A DNA stretch of 64,000 bases from Polytrichum commune (taxonomy: Eukaryota > Streptophyta > Polytrichopsida > Polytrichales > Polytrichaceae), in contig OX485808.1 in NCBI GenBank assembly GCA_950295325.1, positions 27,300,527 to 27,364,526 of the forward strand. The letters are read 5' to 3'. Position numbers and translations under genes: made by a program. Positions 47,172 through 60,450 of this stretch are shown piece after piece. Numbering within the stretch: position 1 is the first letter of the stretch; every line of letters starts with the position of its first letter. The notes below the pieces were generated by a model. It was not told the origin of the DNA. It ran no database searches and worked only from the letters and a program-made list of their open reading frames with translations.

Positions 47172-50100
47172 ATGGTGGGGGAGAGGGCGAGCAGGAGGAC
47201 GTTGGGTACTACTCCAACGAACAGGAGTCGTCTCTCGAACATCACCAACCTCGTAAACAGCAGCAGCTGGTCGAATGAGAATGAGCATGTCAAAAACACG
47301 TACCATACCAATGAATTCCAACTTCAGCAGGTGAATGACGGACTTCTCCTAGGGCCTACATATAGACAGAGAAAGCAGGCATTATCAATGAGCGCTTCCA
47401 TATATGACAATGAATAAACGGTATTGTCTTCTAGAGAGAAGAGAGCTCATAAGAGTGAACAAGATAATAAGAGAAGCTGAAATATCAAGTAGTGTAGTTT
47501 CCAAAAGAATCAAAATGCTTTCGACAATTGAAATATGATCGGACCAACCAGGTAAATCATCTTCTGTATACTTCCTTCCTGCATGTCAACACGGTTGTGT
47601 GGATGCAACATGTGACCCGCGGCTTCTGCTCACTAAAAGCGTGAAGCAGACTGCAGAAATATCTTCCTGTGCTTGTTAATCCCAAAACGAAATGCATCTT
47701 TGTTTCACTATGTCGTGGGAGGTGATCCAGTCAAATTTCACTATTCGCAAGCTTCGGGTGAAAAGTCTGGTAATTCCCATATATGTGTCGCCAATATGTT
47801 CAAAAGGGTAGAGCCGAAGGAGGAAGTGGGGGTACATTGCAGTGTTAACTGAATTCAATAATTTTTTTTCACAATTAAACGGTTCTAACGTCAATTCTTC
47901 TCTGGTTGTAACAGGAGATTAAGAAGCTTCAACAGACAATCATTGAGAAAGAGTATCCACCACCAGTATATTGCTTGGGTTCCATGCATATTAGATGCTA
48001 ATTCTGTTCTTCTGGCACACAATCAACTCAGGTCAAATGTTCTATTCTGGAGCTATTTTCAGTTTATCCTCTTAGTCACCTACAAATGTTTGTCCGTTGT
48101 CAATCTCAATTACCTGCATTACACTGGTAGTATACTTGCAAGTTTGCTTAACCAACACCCTCACAGCCAGGAGATTGAGTCTCAGAAACTCTTCATGCAC
48201 AAAATGCAAAGAGAATATTACGCCAATATGTCTAAGCGGGCTCAGCAGAATGAAGAGATTATTGGGTACAATTGTCGCCTCTCCAAGGTTAGTTTGACAA
48301 AGCCCCTTAAACTGTCGTAAGCAGATGACCTAATTTCTACTCCCGACACCTTTCATCTGTATTTTCTTGGTGTCTCAAGTAAGGGTAGCCGATGAGCTTC
48401 GCACGCCAGCGGGTAGATTTTTTACTCGAAGGAATTTTGATGGTTTCAATAGTCCTTTTACTATGAAATGACAGTAGACCTAATCCTTGTGTGCCATGTT
48501 GATGTATTCGCCACTGGCAGGAGCTGAGCACCATGAAGGATCAAGTAAGCTCTCTTTGAACAGCTGTAGAATTCACTACTTCTGTTTCTGTAATGACTCC
48601 AACACACTCAGCATTCTGTTCTGTTTGGTAGTCCTGTATCCAGCCCGTCACTTCCCATCACTCATTATATAATCTGCCACCTTTTTTCTCGATGTCCTTA
48701 ATCTTTTCTTCGATGTGCTCAGTTGAAGTTGTTACAGCATGAGAGCATTCAGATGGCAATGGTGTTCAAAATCAATGAAAGCGAGCTGCAGGTACACTTT
48801 AAAACTTTCACAATACACTGGTTTTGGGTACATTTCATCATTGAATTAAGTGATCAAATGAGTGACCGTACACACAACGTTATCGTCACTGAAATTGACT
48901 CACCTCAGAAATCTTCGTGATATTCCTCAAGAAGGACATACTCTTAAGGTGTCAAGAGGGCTCACCTCGGTTGTGTTTGCTCAAAAGTGGATTGTATTGC
49001 TGACAGCATTGGCTTGGTGATCTGGGCAGATGAGACTTGCAGAGACTCAAGACCAGCTAAAGCGAGCGCTTGAAGAGAAGAAAGATAAGGTAGGACGAGG
49101 ATAAGGGGTTTCGTTTAAGCATGAACTATTGGTGGTGGGTGTGTATAGTTGGATCTTTTAACTACAGACGATCATATTGATAAGGGTGGCAATTCACATA
49201 GATGACTATTCATAATTTGGCATAGAAGTTTGTGTCTCTGACGGCCTGATCACAAAGGAAGTGGTAGTATCTGCAAAGTCAGAGTTACATGTACTTTTTG
49301 AGCAGAGAACTCTAATTTCTTCAAGAAGAACATCGGCGTTGTGATTAACGTGTTCTTTCTCTCGACTCAGGCTTCATATGATATTGTCAATACTGATGGG
49401 TTTCCAAGTAGCGTATCACGGCGCACACGGACTTCTGGTCGAAGACATTCAATGATTGGAGGTGAACGCTACTTATTTTGCATCCTTGGATTATGCGGCT
49501 CCATTAGAGCTCTCTTTGATCGCACTATGAGCACTTTAAGAGAGAGGATACCTTTTCTGTCTGCACTCCTTTAAAACTGCTACCGATGTACATGTGAGGG
49601 ACTGGGGGCTTAGGATTTGTGGTAGTCATGTTAGGGTCCTTTTGAATTTTTACCTCTATAGGTTCATAGTTGCTTCATCCCAACGTAATATCACTAGACA
49701 AAAAAGGTCCATGATGATAATTCCGGGGTCAAATCTGTTGAAAAAAAGAATTTCTGATCTGTTAACGGTTCCAATGTTTTCTCCTTCAACTTACATGGCG
49801 GGCACGGATCCGTGGCCGGGGCTGGTGTCCCCTCTCCTGTCCTAGAGCTCACATTATTCTAATGTGGTTGGGCATGGCTAATTTTGATATTCGACATGTT
49901 TTCATCGATATCTATCTTCCAAATCTGACCGGTGCCCACATTATGCTGTTTTGACCATTTGATAGGTTGAACTGGATTTTTCCCAAATAACCTTCCACAT
50001 ACTAAGGTCTTACACCTGACGCATATCTTGGCGTCTGTCTGATGCTGTACCGTGTCTTATCAGTGGGACTTGAGGCAGATATTTGGAATCCCTCGACAAA

Positions 50101-51533
50101 CACCAGCTCCACCAGTTGCATTGACTCTACTACAGTGACCACAAGGTAAGACCATTCACTGTCCAAATGGTTATTAGTGACCGGGTGAAACGAAGAATTC
50201 AGTTGTTTTGCGACTTGTTAAGGATGGCCTTGGCACAAACTTACCATGGCTGTATGTGCGACTACTATTGTCAGTATCATAAGGTTTTTGAGCGGATATC
50301 TACCAAATGAAAGGGCAGCTGCCGTTGGGATGTTGTGTGGTACTACATTGATGTCAAGGTTTCTATCATTGGCAGGACTGGGATGCGTCAGAAATCAAGT
50401 GGCCTACCTCAAAAGGATAGCTCCTTGAAGACCAAGATCAGGCAACTTGACTGCGCACCGGTGCCCACAATCGGTACGCTCAAACATAGTTCTCAAACAT
50501 GCATATTCTAAAGCCAGCTGTAGAGCACATCGAGTCTTGAATATATACTCGTCTTTGATGTTCTGCCACTCATTGCATGACTTGTGATCAATGGCGACAA
50601 TCTCTCATGTGCAGCCATCATTTGTAGTAAGAAGGAACCCTGATGTGCTTGCTGCCCTCCTGAGGTATATGTATGAAAAGATCATTCGGCATCCTTGAAA
50701 TGTATGATAAAGGGACATCCTCCCATTGACCGAGATCACTCTGTTTGGTGCACAGAACCTTCTCTTCCTGCTATCATCACCACGTGCCCGACAAAGCGAT
50801 ACAATAATCGCTATGGTCATCTGAACGGTCTGGAAACCATGGAAGAGCTTGCCGAGGAGACTGAACCGCAACCGACCGGTAGTGTCACTTCGCGTCGCTC
50901 CCGGGGGCATCCGTCATTTGAATGTATGTCCACTGAGGTGGCAGAAACCGATGTCACAATTCAATCATCCTCCAATGGCCGGCGGAATGGCGAAGTGGCT
51001 TCGACTAGTGAGACCAAGACATGTGGAGCGGCAAGGTCTTCGGAGCGCAGTCGGCCGAGTGAGAAAATCCCTCCCCCTGCAAGGCCCAACACGCCTCAAA
51101 GGAGAGCAGCCTCTCAGCCAACAACCCCTCGAAAGATCCATGTTACTCCGCAGGTACTGGCCCATACTGTCTGTCTGCCGCAATAGTTGCGTCGTTCATT
51201 CTCGATGTCCACTAAGATAGCTGTGTACTCTTGTGGTATTTACTGCAATTCAAATGTTGGGTTGCTTAAGATAATTCTACGATTTTGCAGAGGAAGGCCG
51301 CTTCACAGCCAGGTACACCTGGCTCCACATCCCCAGTTCACCACGCCGAGCTACCCCCACGAGGCTCGTCCATTAGAGCTCAGTCGTCGTCACCGTATAC
51401 GCATAAGGAAGCGGACCACCCCCAACCCACCTCAAGAATGTCGTTGGGCACGCGCCCCTCACGACGAGCGGTAGAGAACGTGGTGTCTTATAAGGAGCCA
51501 TCCCTGGTAACCAAAATGCGAAGACCGCACTAA
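47172..51533 (+). CDS. SGO: Shugoshin, plant type
   Basis: Guards centromeric cohesin in meiosis and mitosis by recruiting PP2A; nuclear, pericentromeric. Predicted 467 residues. Exons: 47172-47330, 47915-47951, 47995-48031, 48167-48287, 48521-48544, 48723-48791, 49030-49089, 49371-49461, 50079-50145, 50376-50473, 50756-51153 and 51291-51533 (stop). The start MVGERASRRTLG is followed by SRLSNITNL, the conserved N-terminal box. A coiled coil over exons 2-7 (EIKKLQQTIIEK ... MRLAETQDQLKRALEEKKDK) should bind PP2A. The middle is basic, Ser/Pro-rich and poorly conserved. The C-terminus GTRPSRRAVENVVSYKEP then SLVTKMRRPH is the plant shugoshin motif that binds phosphorylated H2A. Exons 2 and 3 are separated by only 43 nt. 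Other introns are GT-AG and in phase. SGO1 versus SGO2 cannot be told. Confidence 0.9.
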
Positions 51534-53608
51534 AAATCTATCTGCCAATTCTCCCTCCCCCAGTCCTGCTTTTTCCTCATGCTTCTCCAGATCTCAAGGT
51601 TAGTGCGGAATTGCACTCTGAATTGCACCCTCTGCAATTTTGTTCAAGAGAAATTGATGCCTTTCGTAGCCTGACAGACTCCACCTCCAACGCTACCTCC
51701 CTCCCTCCATCTTCCTAGTGTACACATTAGTTCCTATTCGTCTTTTGGATTATGTTACTTCCATTTATTTTTCTTCGGGCCTTGGTTATCCCTCTTCAAT
51801 GCAGGGGACTCTTGAGCTTTGTCTATTGTGCTATTGGGCCAATGCCTGTAGAGTACCGCGGCGTACGGTTGATTATCTGCGAACTTATCGCATCCCTTTG
51901 TGTCTGGCCTCGACCAAAGTGGAGGAGAATCCGACTCTCTGGCTGTAACATAAAGGTTTGTGCCGATAGTGGAGATGCCTTGAGGTTTTGTATCATAGCC
52001 CGGGACACTGCAGCTCAATAAAATTTGGTTCTGCTCTCGGATACCAGCTTTTCTATGTGTCTACCATTCTGATTGTGCGTAATCGTTGGCGTCATCTGAT
52101 TGCTGTTAATGATTTGTGGAAAAAGAGTGTACCGAGTTTCTGGGCCCTTCGAGGTGCACCGTGCAATATACGGGAGATCCGATTTGTTGAGCACATCAGA
52201 GATACATGTCGAATACCCTCAACAAATCGAGATTTAGTCGTGCTGTAGGCGTAGCATGTAAATGGAGTTGAAGCTTAATTCTCAAGCAACTCCACGCACA
52301 AGAACGTATATTTGAGCTACATGATTTTAGTTTGAGCTAATTTTGTCAAAAATTACCATATCTAAAATTAAACTCATCTAAAAAGTGTTATTTTTGTAAG
52401 AATTGGTTGAATATTTTACGTCATTGACAATTTAGGTTCTAATATACGGCTTGAGAACCCTTGCATTCAAATATACAGCTTGGGTACAAATGCATACTTT
52501 GCGTTTTGATCATTGCTATTAATATATTGTATTTTATTGTATTTTATGAGCTAATGTACTCAATAACATCAAATAACCCAAATCTTAAAATTCAGACCAT
52601 GTATGATAAGGATCGAAGCACTATGTCCCTTTTAGGATTCCGACGTTGATGCATATATCACTCCACCCACGTTTCCTCCATGGTGAGTTCTTCCACACCT
52701 GCTCCCAATTTTCAAACTTGATACAGTACACACCCCCCTTTCTTCCACAAGCGAGTAATGAATTTTTTTAGGGCGATATCTTGTAGTTCCTGCTATTTCC
52801 TTAAAACAGGATATGAAAATATCCTTGACAATGATCAAATCTTGAATTGCTCATAACTATCGCGTGGCATTGCCACCTTCGCCGGTTTGTTTACCTTCCT
52901 CCTCCATCTGTTGCAGCCCGCCCTCACTTCACGCCCCTTCCATCGTGTTCATGCACTCTATCCCATCCCTGCATCGTTTGAACCTCAGCCCACAATGTTC
53001 GAGCATCGCACTTTCATTCTCCATCCCTTATGCGCACTTTCATTTGGCCATTGTCCAATTCCTCCATCCATCGCCCTCGCTCTCTTGTGGGTTGCAGTCA
53101 GCCTCCACATTTGATCGACAATGCCTTGCGTTGTTGATGCGATTGAGGGCACTGCAAATCAAGATCTTTTTTAGGTAGAGTTATTGGGTTATTGGATTTG
53201 CTGCCAATAATGCGGATTGTTGTAGGTGTGGAGACTTGGAGGCGGCGTTGGCGATGGCAGTGGCGTAGAGTTATGGAATTCAGAGCGAGGCATGTGAGCT
53301 CCAAATCCTAGTGTGCATGTGCTTCCTTTTCCTTGATTCTTCGTTGAGAGTTTGCGCTGTGATGCATCTAGCAACTTGGATGAGGGTTTTCTGGAGCTTT
53401 GGCATTGGGCATTTTGAGTTTCTGGCTGTCTAGAGCTTTGGGTGAGGGTTTTCTGGAGCTTTGGCACTGGGCATTCACGCCTGTGAGTACACTTGTGACA
53501 TTGCCATGAATTGTTGCCTTTGTGACCCTACCTTTGCTTCTCACTTTGGAGCTTGTGACAAGGATGATGTTGTTGAAAACACTATGAAGATGATTCTTGC
53601 TACTCTTA
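51534..53608. other. Shugoshin 3' region and spacer
   Basis: 51534 to about 52260 keeps moderate GC content and has no convincing frame; it is probably 3' UTR. A short exon-like piece at 52635-52679 (AG before GATTCCGACGTTG, GTGAGT after CCTCCATG) is isolated. At 53375-53475, GAGCTTTGG...GGGCATT occurs twice in tandem. Confidence 0.45.
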
Positions 53609-54130
53609 TGCCCCCTCCCCACCTAACTTTAGCAAAGCCAAAAAGTTGGTCTTAAAAACACGGCCTCCACATCATTGACATTATCTAGTGCCAAGCCTAG
53701 TTGGCAAATGATGTGGCATGGCTTAAAAGTGGAGGTTTTAAGCCCCAAGCACCGACCCTCCCATCAGTACCTAGACATGAGGCAAGGATATAGGACTTTT
53801 AAAAGTGTCGCCTCCTGCCCTTGTGATTGGTTGCTTTTTAGTCTTAGCTATGAGGGCACGAGGGGCTTCATTAACAAAAACCGATGATAAGATAGATGAG
53901 TAGTAAGGCATTTGGGGATGGGACAAAAACTATCCAACATGTCATTGCTTGGTAGATAAAACCATGAACATGTGTGAAAGCTACTTAACTAAAACCTACT
54001 CAAAAATCTCCAAAGCAAGTTCTTGTAGGTGCATTGGGATAGCCGGATGCCTCCCCTATAACCGAGGGAGCTTTACCTGGGTTTTAGGAAAGACTTTGGT
54101 TATTTGGTAAAGTCAGGTGGGGAGGGGGCA
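53609..54130. mobile_element. TIR element family F, copy 2 (inverted)
   Basis: 522 bp with termini TGCCCCCTCCCCACCTAACTT and, from the right, TGCCCCCTCCCCACCTGACTT. It aligns end to end with the reverse of 39255-39775: GGCATCCGGCTATCCCAATG appears reversed near 54030-54050. Confidence 0.82.
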
Positions 54131-57100
54131 ATACTAACCAAGGTAGGGTAGATAGTAGGGTTTCTATCCTACTCATTATCTCCAATTGTGAGGCCGGTAG
54201 ATTGTGAGGTTGCTTCGATGCACCACACAATGCATGCCTTGTGTGTGACGCATAAAACATTTGCAACTTATTAGTAATGTTGTTCTTCTTGCTTCATAGG
54301 ACTGAAGCATCTGCCCCAAATGCCATGAATTGGTCCCTAATTTGATGGGGTGGTGCTCTTACTAACCAATCTTTTGTTTGAGTATTGCACCCTCTTGGTG
54401 AATATGTGCTTGAATCAATTTGTGAAACCGAGAAACCTCGTTGCCAACATAATCCATGAACGCATCGCTAACATCAAATATTTGTTGGCCTTGGTTACGG
54501 TGGTTCCCATTCTCAAGTCGGTAAAGGCTTTGGATTTTTTTGCACAATCACCCTTGGTTTATGTATGTGATTTCCAAGGACTTTGAATCAATGCACACAA
54601 TAATGTGCATGATTTGTGTGGCTCTGACAAAATATTCAACTTGGATGCATTTTCATGCTTCATTTGGTTTTGTGACCTCTCTCACATGAGGGCATACCCT
54701 TGAGGTGGCATTTGAATGTCAATGATTGTGTTGAGCACTTTAGGTATGTGGGTGTCATTTGTTTCGTTTTTCATATTCTTCAACTTATGTGAATTACATT
54801 TACACAACAAAATTCATGTTGCAATAGCAAATCTACAATGAAACATATGCAAAATTGGATTGAAAATTGGACCTCCCCTTATTTAGTTATATTTATCATA
54901 AGTGCAAGTTTGTTGATTTCTTAACTAGATCCATAAGTCCTCCCAATTGTGTTCACTATTGAGTGTAGAGTAGTTATTAATATTTGAAGACATAGTCCAA
55001 TCTCTTTTAAACATGTGTCTTCATGATGTTTTCTCTTTGATCCTCATTGAACCACATACCAAATAAATATAGGGGTCCGATTAAGAAAATGAGCTAGTTA
55101 AGACCCATCTATCGTAGTCTTTGACACCCACTTGTCCACTTCAGTCTTGTCACATCTCAATGCTACCTACATCAACCCTCAAACTCACATGGAGACTTTT
55201 GTAACAAACTAGTTATTTGACATCATCGTTTTAGAGGTGAAGGGCGAGGTTGTAGATACGTTCTTCTAGGTTTCTTTTATCTTCTTTTAAAAAAAAATCT
55301 TCATGAGTTTGTTATTGATGTTTGTTGTGTTCTAGTGTTTGTTTATATGCATGTGGGTTTGATGTATTGATGCTTGCTTGTTCATGCGGCATAATTGATG
55401 GTAATGGAACTTGAAAGTTTGTTTCCATCAAGTGATGTGATGAATGCACTATCAATTGTGTACCCTCAATTTTGGCTTACCTAGGGCATGAGGGCAAGCT
55501 AGCAGGTCTCATGAACACTTTGAAGCCCACATTTGGTCACTCAAGAATATTTCTAGTACTCTACTAGTGTATGAAACTAGCCCAACAATGTTAAACTAGC
55601 AGTTGCACTAGTTTGCAATGGCAAATATGGTGAATACTTATCGACATGCAATGCATACAATTGACTTGAATGTCTATCCCATATATGAGGTTTGGCGCAA
55701 TTGTGGCAATTGTCTATTGAAAGGGATGTTTCTAGAGGTCTTTAACCTCACAAAAATGTGATGATCCAAGTATGATCTTATTTATTATGATTTTAGTGTT
55801 ATTTTAGCTTCATTTCTTGTTGGTTATGTGGATGTTGACTCTTTGTTGATTTTGGATTGTTGCTTCACATTTTGTAGGTTCTCGCAATGGGAGTTTAGAG
55901 GATGAAAGAACATTCTCCAATGTTTCTTTCTTGAAGAACAAACTTTGCAACCGCTTGACGGAGCACTTGCCTCTTGTTAGAAGCATGTTCTCACAAAAGC
56001 AATACATATCAACTTCATTTCCTTACAAGGAAGTTGTTTGGATTAGAGATCTTGCAAGCCAAGACATGTATGTATATTAATAAGGAGTGTTTTCCTTCTA
56101 TACAATCCTAAAATGTATTATGGCTTCAATTTTGCGTTCTATATTTTATCTTTAGTTGATGAAACAATTTGCCTTGAAACTTATTTATTTATTATTTTTT
56201 TTGGCACTTAGTTAAATCTCCTAGCCACTTGAAGTTTATCCGCATTTGTAATGAAGAACTGAATCTATATGGTAATTATATAGAGTCAATTCTAATCAAT
56301 GCCTCCATATTATTCACAAAGTTTTAAACTTCTATTCATTTCCACATCGCCTCTAGTACACTAGGCACATTTCATAAAATAATTACTTCACCTCCAAGAC
56401 AACAATGAAAGCAAGTTCGGTACATGTGACCCATTAGAAATAAACTTCCTACATTGTGAGAATGTAGTACTAGGGAGTCTCAGGTCTTTCTTCCAATTGG
56501 ATCATGAAGTTGATAATAATCTTTGTCTTGTAGAAGCAACCGTGATTTGTTGCTCAAGGGAAGTAGCACATTCGACACCATCTTGATATACTTTTAGTCC
56601 CACAAGCCATTTGGCCTCCGCACTTTTAAATCAATCTTATTTCATAAACAATACATTATCCCCAAACATCCATCCAAAGAAAAATGGACATAAAATAAAA
56701 TCTTAGGGACCTCTTGAGGTTGCGAACTCAAACCTTGACAGTCACAAATTTTGTTCCTCGCCAATTGGCCCATGTAACAATGAGAGGCTAACAAGCAAGA
56801 CCCCTTTTGCAATATCAATGAACTTGTCTTTTGGATAGTAAGAGGCTTATTTCTTAAAACTATGCGAATTTTTGTAGGCTACATATGAATTTATTTATTA
56901 GTTTTTTAAAATTTTATACAAGCTGCAAACTCTTTATAGTTTTGCAAATCTATGGATTTGTTGGCTTTGTCTCTAGGACAGAGATTATGCATCAACTTAA
57001 CTGATTCAAGTGCAAATTTCCTGACGACTTTGCATTTACACTTAGAAGTTAATGATTCGCGTTATTTTTTTTAATCTAGTTTAGGGATGAATGTTGGGAG

Positions 57101-57450
57101 CTACGAGTTACGTGAGGTGCAAGTCATGGTTTCTAGTTGAACGTTGGGAGCAAGTTAGGGTTTCTTGTTTGTAACCCCCCGCCTTCGATTCCCTTCTCTA
57201 AACGCGAGTTGCAAAGAGCTTGCAGCCCTGCGACCGCCATAGCCAAAACCACCACGCACCATTTCACAAAGCCCGTCACCTGCATTTGTCTGCATGTTCC
57301 TCCAACTACCTTACTCACACCCCGCACATTCTAAGTTGTTTTTCACAAACTTCGTCTCGGAAAGAAAGAAGAGGAAATTAGAGTGTTTCCTCTCTTTGGT
57401 GTCTTTGCTATTCAAAACAAGGTCTTGTACAAACTCCTAGACATACGTCT
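54131..57450. other. Intergenic spacer, no gene recognised
   Basis: It contains a family D second-half copy (about 54950-55085). The remaining frames are short and motif-free. The frame 57137-57334 (MNVGSKLGFLVCNPPPS) is rich in Pro/Thr and unassigned. Confidence 0.45.
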
Positions 57451-57560
57451 CGAGCAAGGATTTATGAATTAAGTTTTTCAATGAAAATATGACAGTCGAG
57501 ATGGTACTCTAATTGGTATCAAAGAACATTGAAGTTTGCAATGATCCACTTTGACTAGAT
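57370..57560 (+). mobile_element. Possible LTR-retrotransposon primer-binding-site relic
   Basis: TTGGTATCAAAGAACATTG near 57511 resembles the TGGTATCAGAGC primer-binding site (complementary to initiator Met tRNA) that follows the 5' LTR of plant Copia elements. No gag or pol frame follows, no second LTR was found, and the match is imperfect. At best it is a decayed relic. Confidence 0.25.
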
Positions 57561-57899
57561 GTGTAGTTGATTTCTTCCCAAATTCTTCACGATTTTTCTG
57601 CTTCTTTGAAGTAGTCGTTTGTTGGTTTTGTTTGTGCACTTATTTCACTTGTATGATGTGGTCATTATTTCTTTTGCTTCTCGTCTACGACCTCTAGGAT
57701 TTGCGTTTTTAGCAATTTGGGCTATGGATCTTAGTTGTGGACTATGCTATTTACCGATCTAAGGATTTTAATGTTAGGAGGATTACAAACAGAATGGTGG
57801 TTTTCCAGCTATTAGGATTTCTTAGTTGTCCTAAATGAAAACTTGAATCTGATAGTGGTTGGCCAAGAGGGAGTTACAAACATTCAAGAGAGATACGTG

Positions 57900-58629
57900 G
57901 TTGAAAAGCTTGTAGTTAAAAATACGATAGCTGCTGAATCTAGATAAGAGGTAGTGGATCGTACAAAAGGAAGAGATAAACCAATTTGTTTATTATAATT
58001 TATTTGAAATCTTGAGGCATTTTTATCCATATTAAGGCATGATCATGTTCATTGTTTTGCGCTTGAAATTCAGTAACAAAAAAATCAATAATTTTTCTTT
58101 TATTATTATTTTATTGAATATTGTGGAACGATGATTATAATACAATGCACAAGTCACTAGTTCTGATCTAATTAATAATGTTATATGAGTAGATTCAAAT
58201 AAATGAAGATCAAACAATTTTAGAACATTGGGATTCAATTTATATAAATATTTTAATAGTGGCATCCATAAACGCTATGCATTGGCCAATGCAATAAAAA
58301 AATGAAGGGAGGGGCTAATTATCTTATCATAGGATTTTTATTTCTTTCTTAAACCTTGTGTATAGTATGGAGATGTACGGAGTCGCTCTAAATCATGAAA
58401 ACCAATATATGATTGAATTTTTTTATCCAAATTAGGGTCTTGTATAATTTAACTAGTTATTAACGTCCTTCCACTTAATTTGTTTTTTTAATACAAATCC
58501 AATTATAATTTTTTACTTTTCTGATCTAAATGTTGACGGCTTTGAAAAATATTTTCTGAATATTTCGAAAAAAATCATGATTTTTATATAGAAGCTTCCA
58601 TTTTGCAATAACATGATAAGAAAATTTAT

Positions 58630-58676
<47 letters not shown>

Positions 58677-60450
58677 AAGGAGAACCATAAAATAATGTGA
58701 AAATTTTAATTTTTCACCATAATTGTCTTAGAAATGACCTGTATGGTGGTATTTTTTACTAGATGCAATTTAAGGATGAACGAACTTAAAAAAAAAAAAT
58801 TAGATTGTATTGGAGTAGATTGAAACTAAAAAATGTAAAATGAAATTCAATGTAGCATTTTCTTTCCAATTACCTTGCTTATCAAAATGATATTTGTTAT
58901 ACCTAGCTAAATATGATGTGGAAGTGAGGCTAAATCTGCTGGAAAGACGAAGTTGAAATTTTTTTTCTTCTTATTTTAATAAATTATTTTGTAAACATAC
59001 AAATTAAAAGAGATCACCACTCTGATTCTACAAACAATTAAATATCTTGAATATTTGTTGCAAAATTTCTATATTTAATAAAAGATAATAATTATATTAT
59101 TTGGTTACATTCATAATTTCTGTAATAATATGTATTAGTGAATATCAAAGCTATTTTCTCTACATTACAAGTTTGACAAATACGTTTGAATGACGAAATT
59201 GTTGGATTTATAACTGATAAATAAGCTTAAATCTATGATATCAACCATTAATTAGTTAGTATGTATATGTTGATAGAATAATACAATCTACATATATATA
59301 ATATTATACATATAGTATGTATAATATACATACATATAGTATATATAATAGATATAAAAATTATATTCATACATTATAGAAAATGCATACATATAAAATC
59401 CTAATATTATATAATAATAATATTATTATTATTATCATAATTTATTTCTATGAAATCTACTTAAATACAGTTGTAAATTCTTAAATAATATTGAGTAACC
59501 TTTTGCATTCTTCCTTATCAATCCCTGGAGTATCAAAAGTCAATGCGTTCGTTTAACAAGGAAAATATATTTATTCTCACATACACTCCTACATGAAATT
59601 TGTCTTCATGATGATGTATTACATCACCAGCAATTGTCATCGTAATAATGTTGATATAATCCCGACTATCAAATCACAATGTAAGTAAGGAAAAACAAAT
59701 TAAATTTGATTCTCTCTTTAAAATTCCACAATAGATATAATCAAAAGTACTATATCTATTTAAAATTTTGCTATGAAACCAAACATCTCTACAATTCTTG
59801 TTTATATTAGTGATACATTTGACAGCCTTAAAAAGTCTGCTGATGCTAGTAGTCGCCATGATAGTGTCAAACTGTGGGAAATATATTTTTCGATATATTT
59901 TATAATACAATATTGTGTGATCTTAATCATATATGAGAACAATTATATATTCAATCACATCAGCAATGTGCACAATTATTATCACCTAAATCCAGATATA
60001 GCAAAAATCATCCAACGTTGTGCACGTAAATTTTGTATTTTCAACGAAAATGTTACTTAAAAATGAATGAAGCGCGGCAAACCTTAAATGTCAAGGCCAC
60101 AAATACGTTTATACTTAGTTGATTATAAAAAATATAAAAACCTAAAATATAACATTTTTAATCAAACAAATTAATTAAAAAACTTACTTATGATATATAG
60201 CAAATTGATGTTTTTACCAAAAAATTATCATTTTCAAGTTTTTGAAAAAAATTAAAATTTACAATGACAAACTCCATATAAGGTAAGTGCGCCAATGACC
60301 CCACGATCAATCTTCAAATCCTTGTAAATACAAATTTACAAGCTTAAATTGTTTCAAATTTTGAAGGATTGTTAATTATGAAGTGGAGATTCTCCTACAA
60401 ATAAATAAAAATAAAAATAATTTTGATTTGTGAAAGCTATCACAAATTGA
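57900..60450. other. Very AT-rich block
   Basis: Base composition drops sharply in G+C compared with both flanks and the rest of the window. It includes (TA)n at 58632-58670 and TATA/ATAAT mixtures at 59270-59440. The longest frame (59773-60060, MKPNISTILVYISDTFDS) is Ile/Tyr/Asn-rich as expected by composition. No organellar gene, rRNA or tRNA was recognised. Confidence 0.7.

Noticed and set aside
50602-50664. Possible extra shugoshin exon between a CAG acceptor and AG|GTATATG
   Set aside because: It would have to be entered in phase 1, where it hits a stop. Skipping it joins exons 50473 and 50756 in frame (Glu codon).
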